DNA from: Bacillota bacterium
GTDB taxonomy: Bacteria; Bacillota_A; Clostridia; DSM-8532
DNA length: 20,780 nt
Reading direction: 5' to 3'
Assembly: GCA_023424865.1 (NCBI GenBank)
Contig: JAFADM010000070.1
Span: 1 to 20,780 of the forward strand
The first letter of the stretch is position 1. Each line of letters starts with the position of its first letter. Both the position numbers and the translations under genes were made by a program. Below, piece after piece: positions 1 through 7,879 of the stretch. A model generated the notes under the pieces. It had not been told where the DNA came from, did no database searches, and saw only the letters and a list, made by a program, of their open reading frames with translations.

Positions 1-47
1 GTTGTAATAATCCCCAGAAACAGAACCACTATATAAAAACCCGTCAT
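1..47 (-). CDS. Start of a membrane-anchored protein after fapA (partial)
   Basis: Only the first 15 codons lie in the window; the gene runs off the left edge. The reading begins MTGFYIVVLFLGIIT, a hydrophobic stretch that looks like the start of an N-terminal membrane anchor. An AGGGAG ribosome site lies seven bases before the ATG, and the gene starts 14 bases after the stop of the preceding small gene, so it is very likely in the same operon. In Bacillus the gene after sigD is swrB, a single-span membrane protein that promotes basal body assembly, and clostridial operons often have a comparable anchored protein here. A SwrB-like role is only an inference from position and the hydrophobic start; too little sequence is visible to name it. 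Confidence 0.6.
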   Translation of the reverse strand, partial: MTGFYIVVLFLGIIT

Positions 48-61
48 TGGTATGCTCCCTG

Positions 62-376
62 CTAGAGCCGAATATCAATAGTACGTCCCGACGGCTCTCG
101 ATCTGAAAACTTTTTGTCTTTTTCCTCGTCCTTTGCAGCTTTCTTTTTACGCGGCTCCTGCTTTTTGCCGCCTCTTTGCTGATCTTCCTTAATGACGGCC
201 TTTTGCGCTTCGTTACGGTGCTGTACCGTATTTACGCTTTTGCCGGCTTGCTGGGCAGAGCTTTGTGCCTGCTGCTGGACTTGGCTGATTAGACGCTGCT
301 GCTCTTCATTTTGAATTTTTGCGGTTTCATTCACCTTGGGCATGAGAATTTGGTAATCCACAGGCCGAATGGACAT
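62..376 (-). CDS. Small charged protein of unknown function, fla/che operon
   Basis: A 104-residue protein starting MSIRPVDYQILMPK. The ATG at 376 is preferred over an in-frame GTG nine bases upstream, because that GTG forms part of the AAAGGAG ribosome site that serves the ATG with eight bases of spacing. After a short N-terminal motif the protein is rich in Gln, Ala, Lys, Glu and Arg: residues 20-50 look like a Q-rich helix or coiled coil, and residues 65-95 are a highly charged, probably disordered Lys/Glu/Asp tail. There is no signal peptide or membrane segment. I recognise no domain and assign no function. It follows fapA by 16 bases and precedes the membrane-anchored gene at 47, so co-transcription with the motility genes is likely. 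The conserved-looking part is the MSIRPVDYQ start and the RTIDIRL end. Confidence 0.85.
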   Translation of the reverse strand: MSIRPVDYQILMPKVNETAKIQNEEQQRLISQVQQQAQSSAQQAGKSVNTVQHRNEAQKAVIKEDQQRGGKKQEPRKKKAAKDEEKDKKFSDREPSGRTIDIRL

Positions 377-392
377 AGGAATCACTCCTTTA

Positions 393-1781
393 CTAGAGAG
401 GGCCTACTCTTACATCGGCACCATCATAATACAAGCTGCAATGATGCACTTCCTCTTTAATATAAAGCAAACCGCTTCCGATGGCAACCTTTACTCCCGG
501 ATAAGCACTTCCCTCGATCTGAATTCTCCCTTTTGAGCTTTGCTTCAGTTTTTGCTCTATTTCAATGATTTCCTTACGATACTCAACAATTTTATTCTCA
601 TAAAAGAATTTTGATCGGGTGCTTTTAGCCAACAGCTCCCTTTTTTCCGGAGTGAGCTCTGTAACCGACTCCATTTTCTTTAATAAAGTCATAGCCTGAT
701 TGGCCTTAACAAGGGCATCCTCCACCAAAATGATATCATTTTTCAAAAATTTAAGACGCTCACGCAGCATAGGATCCACTCCCACCTCCAATGAAGTGGC
801 TGTGGACATAATATTCCCCAGCATTTTAAGGGATGCTTTTTCGCCCACACGAACAACGCCTCCCACTAAAAGTCCTTTTCGGCCACCAAGCTCCAGAATC
901 TTGCCGCACTTGACATCACAATGCATAATAGCCTCAGAACGAATATCTCCGGCTGCTTCCACCTGGGCACTTTCAATAAATTTGGCTATAATGTTGCCGC
1001 CGGCAATAAGAGTGCCTTTACCAGCCCCCTGCATACCCCTTTTTAATATGATATTTCCTTTAGCTTTTAAGACAGCACCTTCAACGACACCACTGACTTC
1101 AATATTTCCCCCGGCTTCCACTTCAAATCCCGAGAGCACATTGCCGCGAATGGAGACGTTCCCTATAAATCGGATATTTCCTGTCGAATTATCCACATCT
1201 GCTTTAACTTCATGTGTCGAAAAAACACTGATTTTTCCTTCAGAGTATAGCACCTGACCGTCAATTTCAGAGATCAGGGTCTGCCCGTTCGAATCAATAC
1301 TGACATTCCTGCCCTTTGGGAGAAGAGCCGGTTTCCCATTGAGCGCACGAAGCTCCTGTCCTATAACCGTTTTTCCTCCTGTGCCTTGAAGAGGTGGTAT
1401 AAGCATGGCCAGAGGCTGGCCCTTATTTATGTTTTCGATTTGGTTCGTTTCCTTGTAATTGACTGAACCGTCATCGGATATGACAGGAAGTAAATTCTGT
1501 TCAAGATTGACTAAAAATTTAACCTCACCATTTTTACCGTTGATAGGATATGTACCTTCCGCCATAAGCTCCGGATTGTCATAAACAGGATTCTGAACAA
1601 TGCCACGGATATTTTCAACCTTCATACCAAAAACAACGCCTTTGGAATAAAGACTTTGCACAATGGCCTCAACAGTAAGCTGCTCACCTTTTTCCGTATC
1701 TTCTTTAAGGGTGATGAATGCCTTCATTTTGTCTTGGGAAACAGAAGGCTCAATGACACAAAGGACTATACTGTCATCCAT
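393..1781 (-). CDS. fapA: FapA family (DUF342) polymer-forming protein
   Basis: A 462-residue protein of the FapA/DUF342 family, often found after sigD in clostridial fla/che operons. I start it at the ATG at 1781 (MDDSIVLCVIEPS), which has a GGAAGGAG ribosome site seven bases upstream; a longer frame from a TTG at 1835 has no ribosome site. An N-terminal domain (about residues 1-170) is followed by short Gly/Ile/Val-rich turns such as GNVSIRGNV and GGNIEVSGVVEGAV (about 195-330), typical of a right-handed beta-helix. A predicted coiled coil follows (about 340-415), then a C-terminal beta segment. There is no signal peptide, so it is probably cytoplasmic. The exact role is not settled in Gram-positives. 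The family has been linked to flagellar or polar signalling proteins in Vibrio; this is unrelated to the Pseudomonas amyloid FapA. Placement in the motility operon supports a flagellum-related role. Confidence 0.88.
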   Translation of the reverse strand: MDDSIVLCVIEPSVSQDKMKAFITLKEDTEKGEQLTVEAIVQSLYSKGVVFGMKVENIRGIVQNPVYDNPELMAEGTYPINGKNGEVKFLVNLEQNLLPVISDDGSVNYKETNQIENINKGQPLAMLIPPLQGTGGKTVIGQELRALNGKPALLPKGRNVSIDSNGQTLISEIDGQVLYSEGKISVFSTHEVKADVDNSTGNIRFIGNVSIRGNVLSGFEVEAGGNIEVSGVVEGAVLKAKGNIILKRGMQGAGKGTLIAGGNIIAKFIESAQVEAAGDIRSEAIMHCDVKCGKILELGGRKGLLVGGVVRVGEKASLKMLGNIMSTATSLEVGVDPMLRERLKFLKNDIILVEDALVKANQAMTLLKKMESVTELTPEKRELLAKSTRSKFFYENKIVEYRKEIIEIEQKLKQSSKGRIQIEGSAYPGVKVAIGSGLLYIKEEVHHCSLYYDGADVRVGPL

Positions 1782-1852
1782 AGGTATGCTCCTTCCTATT
1801 TCTTTAAGTTTATCGAGATAAGAAGTGGCAAACAATAGGTCAATAGACCTGA

Positions 1853-2629
1853 TTAATCCATAATGGTGGCTTTTAACCTTTCCAGCTTGCCCCGCATACG
1901 CAGAATAGCCTTAGTATGAAGCTGAGAAATTCTTGATTCCGATACCTTCATAAGAAGGCTTATTTCTTTTAATGTCATCTCCTCGTAGTAATAGAGCGTA
2001 ACGACCATCTTTTCTTTTTCAGGAAGCTTGTCAATGGCATCGGCTAAGGTTTCCTTAATCTCGAGAATTTCAACCCTTTGTTCAGGCCGTCCCGAATCAC
2101 GATCCAGAGACATGGGATCCATTCCGGCCTCATGATTCTGTTCCAGGTAATCCTCAAGAGAAATCATCTGAGACATGTTTACCTCTTGAAGAAGTTTGTT
2201 CAGCTCATCATGGGATATTCCCATCTTATCTGCAATTTCCTGATCGCTGGCCGAGTGACCCAATTCATTTTCCAGCTCGGCGTAAGCTTTTTCCAGCTCC
2301 TTGCCCTTTTTTCTTAAAGACCGGGGAGCCCAGTCCTGATCCCGTATACTGTCTATAATAGAGCCTCTGATTCGTAAAGAGGCATAGGTTTCAAATTTAA
2401 CTTTTTTTGCTATATCAAATTTATCAATGGCATCGATTAACCCAAAAACGCCGTACCCAATAAGATCATCATACTCCACATTTGAACCGAAGTAGATGCT
2501 TAAGCGGCCCGCCACATATTTAAGCAGATCCGCATACTCAAGAATAAGCTGCTCCTTTAAAGCCGGCTCTCTTGATTCGCTGTATCTTTTCCACAGTTCC
2601 TGCTGCTTTTGTAAAGCAGTTTCAGACAT
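1853..2629 (-). CDS. sigD: Flagellar RNA polymerase sigma factor SigD (sigma-28, FliA/WhiG type)
   Basis: A 258-residue sigma-70 family protein of the FliA/WhiG group, which directs RNA polymerase to late flagellar, flagellin and chemoreceptor promoters. Region 2 is clear: DLIGYGVFGLIDAIDKFD (residues 55-72) is the core-binding helix, and RIRGSIIDSIRDQDWAPRSLR (86-106) covers the -10 recognition helix. Region 3 spans about 107-165, and region 4 carries the helix-turn-helix MTLKEISLLMKVSESRISQLH (218-238). Length and domain order are normal for the family, and region 1.1 is absent as expected. GGAGG lies six bases before the ATG. It lies late in a very long operon, after cheD and a small membrane protein; in B. 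subtilis, distance from the operon promoter limits SigD levels and sets the share of motile cells. Its activity is normally held back by the anti-sigma factor FlgM, which is not in this window. Confidence 0.97.
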   Translation of the reverse strand: MSETALQKQQELWKRYSESREPALKEQLILEYADLLKYVAGRLSIYFGSNVEYDDLIGYGVFGLIDAIDKFDIAKKVKFETYASLRIRGSIIDSIRDQDWAPRSLRKKGKELEKAYAELENELGHSASDQEIADKMGISHDELNKLLQEVNMSQMISLEDYLEQNHEAGMDPMSLDRDSGRPEQRVEILEIKETLADAIDKLPEKEKMVVTLYYYEEMTLKEISLLMKVSESRISQLHTKAILRMRGKLERLKATIMD

Positions 2630-2641
2630 GATAAACCTCCG

Positions 2642-3013
2642 CTACGAGTCCAATTCTCTTTTGATAAAATCGGCTACAGGATAGGGATCAAAATCTCTGG
2701 TACGTGAATTGGCAGAATTGTCGGCAACCAAATCGATAATATTGCCCTTTCCCTGGTTCTCTCCCCTATCTGCTCCCAGCATTTGTTCCTCTAATCTGTC
2801 CCTTTCTTCCTTTTCTTTCATTTTAGCCAGAGCTTCCATTATACTCCCGATTGTCCCGCGAACCAAGATCCCTATAAAATAAAAGATCACCATGGCTGCA
2901 AGCATATACCATAGGTTATCACTGCCGGAGTGTCCGTTTAACAACTCCACCATGCCGACCCATAGAGCTCCTCCTATGCCAAAGAACAAGGGGAGCTTTC
3001 TGATGTAATCCAT
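2642..3013 (-). CDS. Small two-span membrane protein of unknown function between cheD and sigD
   Basis: A 123-residue protein with two hydrophobic segments near the N-terminus (about residues 7-25 and 34-52), joined by a short polar loop (NGHSGSDN). A charged helix follows (about 60-80, MKEKEERDRLEEQM), then a polar linker and a C-terminal motif DFDPYPVADFIKREL that looks like a docking peptide. The ATG at 3013 has AGGTGG upstream; an overlapping ATG five bases earlier is out of frame. It starts 11 bases after the cheD stop and ends 12 bases before sigD, so it is part of the operon. I recognise no family. Unknown small membrane proteins at this position occur in other clostridial fla/che operons, to my general knowledge, but I cannot confirm homology here. 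A helical hairpin in the membrane with a cytoplasmic tail is the best structural guess. Confidence 0.85.
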   Translation of the reverse strand: MDYIRKLPLFFGIGGALWVGMVELLNGHSGSDNLWYMLAAMVIFYFIGILVRGTIGSIMEALAKMKEKEERDRLEEQMLGADRGENQGKGNIIDLVADNSANSRTRDFDPYPVADFIKRELDS

Positions 3014-3024
3014 AACATAACCAC

Positions 3025-3510
3025 CTATATATATTTAATACCAAATCCAATGGATTTTACCATTAATCTGCCGTCGTCTGAGGCAATCTCGATAGTCCGC
3101 CCATAGTTGCCGCCCGTATCCTCCGCCAAAATGGGAATTTTCAATCCTCCTAAAATGACTTTGGTAGCTTCCGTATTACGTTGCCCTATTTTCATCGTTT
3201 CATTTACACTGGAAAAAGCAAACATCTGGGCTCCGCCTGCTATTTTTGCTATCAAATTTCTTCTGTCTGCCCCAACATGCTGCATTTCTTCTACAAGATC
3301 GGCTATACAGGTATCAGCAAACTTTGCCCGGTTGGCCTGTGATGTTGAAATAGCTGAGCTAGGGAGCATTATATGTGCAAGACCGATAATTTTCTTTCTA
3401 TTATCAAAAAGCGCGATTCCAACGCACGAACCCAAGCCGAGAGTGGTTAATACCGAAGGGTGATGAGCCACCTTCATGTCGGCCATACCTACCTTAATCA
3501 ATTCAGCCAT
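3025..3510 (-). CDS. cheD: Chemoreceptor glutamine deamidase CheD
   Basis: A 161-residue CheD, which deamidates glutamines in chemoreceptors to glutamate and, in Bacillus and Thermotoga, also binds CheC and raises its CheY-P phosphatase activity. The catalytic cysteine is visible in GLGSCVGIALFD (Cys29) and the histidine in GLAHIMLP (His46). Thr23 completes the triad described for Thermotoga CheD (Thr21, Cys27, His44 there, a constant shift of two). Length is normal for the family. The start follows the cheC stop by two bases and uses GGGAGT inside the end of cheC, so translation is probably coupled and the two partners made in fixed ratio. The GAQMFAF segment and the C-terminal GRTIEIASDDGRLMV are typical of the family. 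Confidence 0.97.
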   Translation of the reverse strand: MAELIKVGMADMKVAHHPSVLTTLGLGSCVGIALFDNRKKIIGLAHIMLPSSAISTSQANRAKFADTCIADLVEEMQHVGADRRNLIAKIAGGAQMFAFSSVNETMKIGQRNTEATKVILGGLKIPILAEDTGGNYGRTIEIASDDGRLMVKSIGFGIKYI

Positions 3511-3512
3511 TC

Positions 3513-4133
3513 TTAAACTCCCAATGCCTCTAATAGACGGACATAGGATACTTCATCCGGAATTAGAAAAAAGTCTCCGATAACGCTGTCCATACCATCT
3601 GTAAATTCATTTTCAATATATAATACTGTGTCTGAGTGCCTTCCGAATTCAATGGCCGGAACACTTAAAATGGCTCCTGCCATATCCACTGCCAATGCCG
3701 GTACATCGGAAACAATGGTCAGGTTGGTAAGAGCCGATAAGGCAGTTAGGTAAGAACCGGACAGAATATTGCCAACCTCTCTTAAGGCAGACATGTTAAG
3801 CTCATCGAACTCCAGTTCCTTGTCCAGGGACTGGCCCAGCAGGATATTAACCAGAAGCTGTGCAGAACGGGTATCCAGCATAAAAAGGATATTACCCTTT
3901 ATGTCACCCATAACACCCAATAAAATACCGACAACCTGAGTCTCTGCTCCTCCCAGAACTTCATTCACTTCCGCGAACTTCATGACCTTTATTTGAGGAA
4001 CTTTCATATCAATTTTTTTGTCAAGCATTTTAGCCAGTGCCGTAGCTGCATTTCCGGCCCCAATATTACCGATCTCCCTAAGCACATCCAGCTGAAAACT
4101 ATTCAATCCATTGAGCTCAAGACCTTCTGCCAT
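3513..4133 (-). CDS. cheC: CheY-P phosphatase CheC
   Basis: A 206-residue CheC. The family removes phosphate from CheY-P using one or two copies of the motif D/S-x3-E-x2-N-x22-P. Both copies are intact: Asp16, Glu20, Asn23 and Pro46 in the first half, and Ser115, Glu119, Asn122 and Pro145 in the second. The internal duplication is plain (REIGNIGAGNA against REVGNILSGSY). No membrane segment is seen and the protein should be cytosolic, acting with CheD, whose gene follows two bases later. The ATG has AAAGGTG nine bases upstream. A stem-loop sits just before that ribosome site, in the gap after cheW. Together with FliY this gives the operon two CheC-type phosphatases and no CheZ, as in Bacillus. 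Confidence 0.97.
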   Translation of the reverse strand: MAEGLELNGLNSFQLDVLREIGNIGAGNAATALAKMLDKKIDMKVPQIKVMKFAEVNEVLGGAETQVVGILLGVMGDIKGNILFMLDTRSAQLLVNILLGQSLDKELEFDELNMSALREVGNILSGSYLTALSALTNLTIVSDVPALAVDMAGAILSVPAIEFGRHSDTVLYIENEFTDGMDSVIGDFFLIPDEVSYVRLLEALGV

Positions 4134-4152
4134 TTTCTAATACACCTTTCTG

Positions 4153-4169
4153 TCGGCTTATTAAGCCGA
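4153..4169 (-). other. Intercistronic stem-loop between cheW and cheC
   Basis: On the minus strand TCGGCTT and AAGCCGA form a perfect seven-base-pair stem around AAT. It begins 10 bases after the cheW stop and ends a few bases before the cheC ribosome site AAAGGTG. No run of T follows, so it is not a standard intrinsic terminator. It may affect mRNA stability or access to the cheC ribosome site; function is inferred only from position. Confidence 0.6.
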
Positions 4170-4179
4170 ATTTCATGTC

Positions 4180-4638
4180 TTAATCCTTAGCTGTCAGTTC
4201 AGAAATAAGCTTTTCAATATTTAGAAGAGTGACCAGTCTCCCGTCAATCTTTCCAATGCCGGTAATAAAATCAAGGGTCCGATCATTGGTGATGCTCGTA
4301 ACACTTTCGATTTCCTTGCTGTTAAGCAGAACCACCTCTGCCACGGAATCCACCACCACGCCGATGGTAATGTCATTGAGCTTAAACATAATAATCCGTG
4401 TATCGTCATCGGCTTCCTTTTCAGGAAGTCCGAACTTTAGCCTTAAGCTGACAATAGGGATGATTTCTCCTCTTAAATTGACCACACCCTTAATAAAGGA
4501 TGGGGTTGTGGGTACCCGTGCGATATTCATTATTTTTTCAATAATGGATACCTTATGGATATCCGCACCGAACTCCTGATCTGCAATCTTAAATACGACA
4601 AACTGCCTTGTATCCAGGCCTTCCGCTACTTTCTCCAT
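4180..4638 (-). CDS. cheW: Chemotaxis coupling protein CheW
   Basis: A 152-residue single-domain CheW adaptor, which links chemoreceptors to the kinase CheA in the polar array. The fold is one SH3-like CheW domain covering nearly the whole protein: RQFVVFKIADQEFGADI near the N-terminus, the hallmark GVVNLRGEIIPIVSLR in the middle (about residues 51-66), and ITIGVVVDSVAEV followed by FITGIGKIDGRLVTLLNIEKL in the second half. Length is normal. The ATG at 4638 is preceded by AGGAAGGGAG with seven bases of spacing, 17 bases after the cheA stop. No receiver domain is attached, so this is CheW and not CheV. There is no CheV or CheR in the window. Confidence 0.97.
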   Translation of the reverse strand: MEKVAEGLDTRQFVVFKIADQEFGADIHKVSIIEKIMNIARVPTTPSFIKGVVNLRGEIIPIVSLRLKFGLPEKEADDDTRIIMFKLNDITIGVVVDSVAEVVLLNSKEIESVTSITNDRTLDFITGIGKIDGRLVTLLNIEKLISELTAKD

Positions 4639-4655
4639 GGATATTCTCCCTTCCT

Positions 4656-6806
4656 TTACAGCGCCAGTGTATTGACATCTACAATCAGGGCTACGTTGCC
4701 GTCACCCAGAATGGTAGCGCCTGCGATGCATTTTACCCCTGACATCACTTTGCCCAGGGACTTAATAACAATTTCCTGCTGACCGATAAGACTGTCCACA
4801 ATAAAGGCCGACAGCTTATCTCCCTTTTTAACGATTACGGAGGTTAAATGCTTCTTTTCGCTGTCGGGTACGGCGCCCTCCACGTTGAGAATCTCATCCA
4901 GACGAACGATGGGAATAACATTGTTGCGAAGCAGCATCACTTCCTGATTGCGCACTCTCTTCACATCGTGAACCTTGATATTGGTGATTTCCTGAATAGA
5001 GCTTAAAGGAATGGCGTATTTCTCCGCGCCGACCTTTACCATAAGAGCCTGTATAATGGCCAGGGTTAAGGGCAGGCGTATAATAAACTTACTTCCTCTC
5101 CCGGTTCTGCTGTCTACCTCAACCATGCCGCCCAGGGCTTCTATTTTCGTTTTAACCACATCCAGGCCTACGCCCCGGCCCGAAAGATCCGTAACCTTAT
5201 CGGCAGTACTGAAGCTGGGCTTGAACAGGTACTCAATAATTTCCTTCTCAGATAGGGCGTTGGCGGTTTCAGGGGATTCCAGCCCTTTTTCCACAATCTT
5301 GCGGCGAACCAGGGGAATATTAATGCCGCGACCGTCATCCTCGACTTCAATAATAACATTGTTGCCGTCCTGGTAAGCTCTAAGATAGATGTGACCGGCT
5401 GCGCCTTTTCCGGCCTTTTCTCTTTCCGCCTTGTTCTCCAGGCCATGGTCCGCGGAGTTACGCAAAATATGGATAAGAGGATCTCCGATTTCATCAATAA
5501 CCGTACGATCCAGCTCGGTTTCCTCACCGGACATTTCCAGTTCAATATCCTTGTCCAATTCGCGTGCTATATCTCTTATCATACGGGGGAAACGGTTGAA
5601 AACAGTTTCAACGGGAACCATTCTTACCTTCATAACCGCGTCGTGAAGACTTGTGGTTATGCGCTCCAGGTATTCAATGGATTCCGTGTCCGCTCCGCTG
5701 TCCTTGCTATGACTGGATTCATCCAGACGGGTTTTAATGATAATAAGCTCGCTGACCAGGTTCATGAGCGTATCCAGGCGATCAATATCCACACGAACCG
5801 TCTTTCCGGTCTTTTGCGCCTTTTTGGCTGTGGTTTCGCCTTCCGAAGCCGAGGTTCTTGATACAGGAGCAGAAGAAAGGGTTGTCCCTCCTGTTTTGGA
5901 GACTTTAGCCTGAACGTCAAGCACGGTGACCGCAGCCTCATTCTCAGCAGCCTCCAGTGTCCCTTCCGCGTCTTCAATGAGGGATGTGCCTATCCCTAAT
6001 ACATTGACATCCTTTATCTCAGCAACTGAGTTAATTTCCTTAATGAAGAATTCCTTGGTCTTTTTACTAATGACAACAACGGTAAACTCATTATCAAAGC
6101 GCTCGTCTTCAATGTCCTCTACTTTTGGCACCGACTTGATAATCTCAGAGTTCCGCTCGAGTATCTGGAAAACGATGAAGGCTCTTGCAGCCTTTAAAAG
6201 GCAACCCTTATCCACTTCCACATGAATTTGGAAGACATTCATTCCCGAATCAAGAGCCTTTCGTATGATGCTTCTTTCATACTGATCAAGGCTGACTCGC
6301 AGGGTGCCGTCACTTTCACTCAAAGGTGCAGCCTGAGTCTCTTCCGGATGAGAAGGTGCCGAACTTTCCTGTACCACAGGTGTAGCCGGTACGGCAGCGG
6401 TCGTATGTACAGCTTCGGGAACTTCTCCCTTTTGAATCCGTCCCAGAGCCGCTATGACATCATCATAGGTTTCCGCCCCCTCATTACCGGTGGCTACAAT
6501 TTCATTCACATAGCCTTCCAGTGCATCCAGGCACTTAAAAAGAACATCGACGCTGTTGGAATCAGCCGTCATCCGTTCCTTTCGGAAATCATCCAGCACG
6601 TCCTCCATATCATGTGTCAGCCTTTGCATTTTCACAAAGCCCATGGTTCCGGACATTCCCTTAATGGTGTGGGCAACGCGAAATATTTCATTGAGCACCG
6701 CCTTGTCCCTGTTATTTTTTTCAAGTCCCAGAAGGGAGGCGTTGAGACTTTGCAAATGCTCACGCGATTCTTCCACAAATATATCCAGGTATTGATTCAT
6801 ATCCAT
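4656..6806 (-). CDS. cheA: Chemotaxis sensor histidine kinase CheA
   Basis: A 716-residue CheA, the kinase that phosphorylates CheY and CheB under receptor control. Domains in order: P1 phosphotransfer (about 1-125) with His46 in FRVAHTIKGMSG; an Ala/Pro/Thr/Ser linker; P2 response-regulator docking (about 168-273); a second linker; P3 dimerisation (about 336-400, RVDIDRLDTLMNLVSELI); P4 ATPase (about 405-580) with N box HILRNSADHGLE (446-457), G1 DDGRG (490-494), F box LFKPSFST (527-534) and G2 GRGVGLDVV (543-551); and P5, the CheW-like receptor-coupling domain (about 582-716). All key residues are present. The ATG overlaps the cheB stop by one base (TAATG), with GGGGGTG upstream, so cheB and cheA are probably translationally coupled. 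Confidence 0.98.
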   Translation of the reverse strand: MDMNQYLDIFVEESREHLQSLNASLLGLEKNNRDKAVLNEIFRVAHTIKGMSGTMGFVKMQRLTHDMEDVLDDFRKERMTADSNSVDVLFKCLDALEGYVNEIVATGNEGAETYDDVIAALGRIQKGEVPEAVHTTAAVPATPVVQESSAPSHPEETQAAPLSESDGTLRVSLDQYERSIIRKALDSGMNVFQIHVEVDKGCLLKAARAFIVFQILERNSEIIKSVPKVEDIEDERFDNEFTVVVISKKTKEFFIKEINSVAEIKDVNVLGIGTSLIEDAEGTLEAAENEAAVTVLDVQAKVSKTGGTTLSSAPVSRTSASEGETTAKKAQKTGKTVRVDIDRLDTLMNLVSELIIIKTRLDESSHSKDSGADTESIEYLERITTSLHDAVMKVRMVPVETVFNRFPRMIRDIARELDKDIELEMSGEETELDRTVIDEIGDPLIHILRNSADHGLENKAEREKAGKGAAGHIYLRAYQDGNNVIIEVEDDGRGINIPLVRRKIVEKGLESPETANALSEKEIIEYLFKPSFSTADKVTDLSGRGVGLDVVKTKIEALGGMVEVDSRTGRGSKFIIRLPLTLAIIQALMVKVGAEKYAIPLSSIQEITNIKVHDVKRVRNQEVMLLRNNVIPIVRLDEILNVEGAVPDSEKKHLTSVIVKKGDKLSAFIVDSLIGQQEIVIKSLGKVMSGVKCIAGATILGDGNVALIVDVNTLAL

Positions 6807-7879
6807 TACCGGCGCACCCCCATGTATTTCATAATACTTTTTGGTATATCATGTAGCGGAACTACTTCGTCGACTATTCCCAGCTCAACGGCTGTTCTGG
6901 GCATTCCATAAACGATACTTGTACTTTCGTCCTGTGCCAGAATGTATGTATTTTTCTTTGTCTGCTTCAAATTCTGCAAGCCCTTGCTTCCGTCGCTTCC
7001 CATACCTGTCATGATGACTCCGATAAAGTTTTCGGCACGGGAGCGCGCCAGAGAATTCATCATTCCGTCCACACTGGGCCGGAACCCTCCCACAGGCGGA
7101 CCGTTGACCAGCCGGACCCGGGGCGGATAGGTTCCTTCGGCAAAGGTAAAATGGATATTGCCCGGAGCCACATAAGCATGCCCCGGCTTCAGCTCGTCAT
7201 CCTCCTCCGCCTCTTTTACAGAAAGGCGGCTGTTTTCATTCAGACGAACAGCCAAAGAACGCGTAAAGCCCGGAGGCATATGCTGTACAACAACAATAGC
7301 CGCGGGCAAATCGGCAGGGAATTCAGGCATAATGGTGGATAAGGCTCTGGGGCCACCGGTTGAAACCCCTATGGCAATGATATATTTTAATTGATTGCCC
7401 CCTGTTCCGAAAGTAAGAAGAGGGCGCTCAGTAGGTTTCTTTTCTATTTTTCTAATTTTTTCAGCTTTTTTAAAGTTTCTGTAGGCAACTTTTATTTTGT
7501 CGATGATTTCGCTTCGCTTCATTTCATCGGACATATTAAATACATTTTCCGGCTTGAGTATAAAGTCGATGGCACCTTGCTCCAATGCACGAATGGTGGC
7601 AAATTCACCTTCTCTGGAGAAGCTGCTCACCATGACAACCCCATAGGTTCCCTGCTTTTGCAGGTTCTCAAGGCAGGTAAAGCCATCCATCACGGGCATT
7701 TCCACATCAAGCGTCACCAAATCGGGCTGAAGCTCTTTGGCCTTTGCCAAAGCGTCCAGTCCGTCTTTTGCGCTCCCTATAACCTCAATTTCCGGATCCA
7801 TTTCTAAAAGATTCTGAAGAATACGCCGCATTAATGCCGAATCATCTACTACCAGAATCCGTATTTTACTCTCGCTCAT
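6806..7879 (-). CDS. cheB: Chemoreceptor methylesterase/deamidase CheB
   Basis: A 357-residue two-domain CheB. The N-terminal receiver (1-125) has the acidic pair Asp12-Asp13, phospho-acceptor Asp58 in LVTLDVEMP and Lys109 in FILKPE. A basic linker (about 136-155) leads to the esterase domain, whose catalytic triad is readable: Ser173 in GVSTGGPRAL, His200 in VVQHMPPGF and Asp296 in MTGMGSDGSKG. It removes methyl groups from receptor glutamates when phosphorylated by CheA, resetting sensitivity. Its start overlaps the preceding PilZ gene by four bases (ATGA) and its stop overlaps the cheA start, so translation of the three genes is likely coupled. The opposing methyltransferase CheR is not in this window. 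Confidence 0.98.
   Translation of the reverse strand: MSESKIRILVVDDSALMRRILQNLLEMDPEIEVIGSAKDGLDALAKAKELQPDLVTLDVEMPVMDGFTCLENLQKQGTYGVVMVSSFSREGEFATIRALEQGAIDFILKPENVFNMSDEMKRSEIIDKIKVAYRNFKKAEKIRKIEKKPTERPLLTFGTGGNQLKYIIAIGVSTGGPRALSTIMPEFPADLPAAIVVVQHMPPGFTRSLAVRLNENSRLSVKEAEEDDELKPGHAYVAPGNIHFTFAEGTYPPRVRLVNGPPVGGFRPSVDGMMNSLARSRAENFIGVIMTGMGSDGSKGLQNLKQTKKNTYILAQDESTSIVYGMPRTAVELGIVDEVVPLHDIPKSIMKYMGVRR

Noticed and set aside
700..1257. Plus-strand open frame of 185 residues opposite fapA
   Set aside because: It is antisense to the beta-helix repeats of FapA, and its Pro/Ser/Thr-rich composition reflects the Gly-rich repeats on the other strand.
1837..1850. Inverted repeat AGGTC-TATT-GACCT just after sigD, with a TTGACC box, as terminator or promoter of fapA
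   Set aside because: The stem is only five base pairs with no T run, and the -10 partner (TATCTC) at 17 bases matches just three of six positions. Too weak to call.
6222..6911. Plus-strand open frame of 229 residues antisense to cheA and cheB
   Set aside because: Both sense genes are complete with all motifs; the antisense product resembles no family I know. Long shadow frames are common opposite conserved genes.
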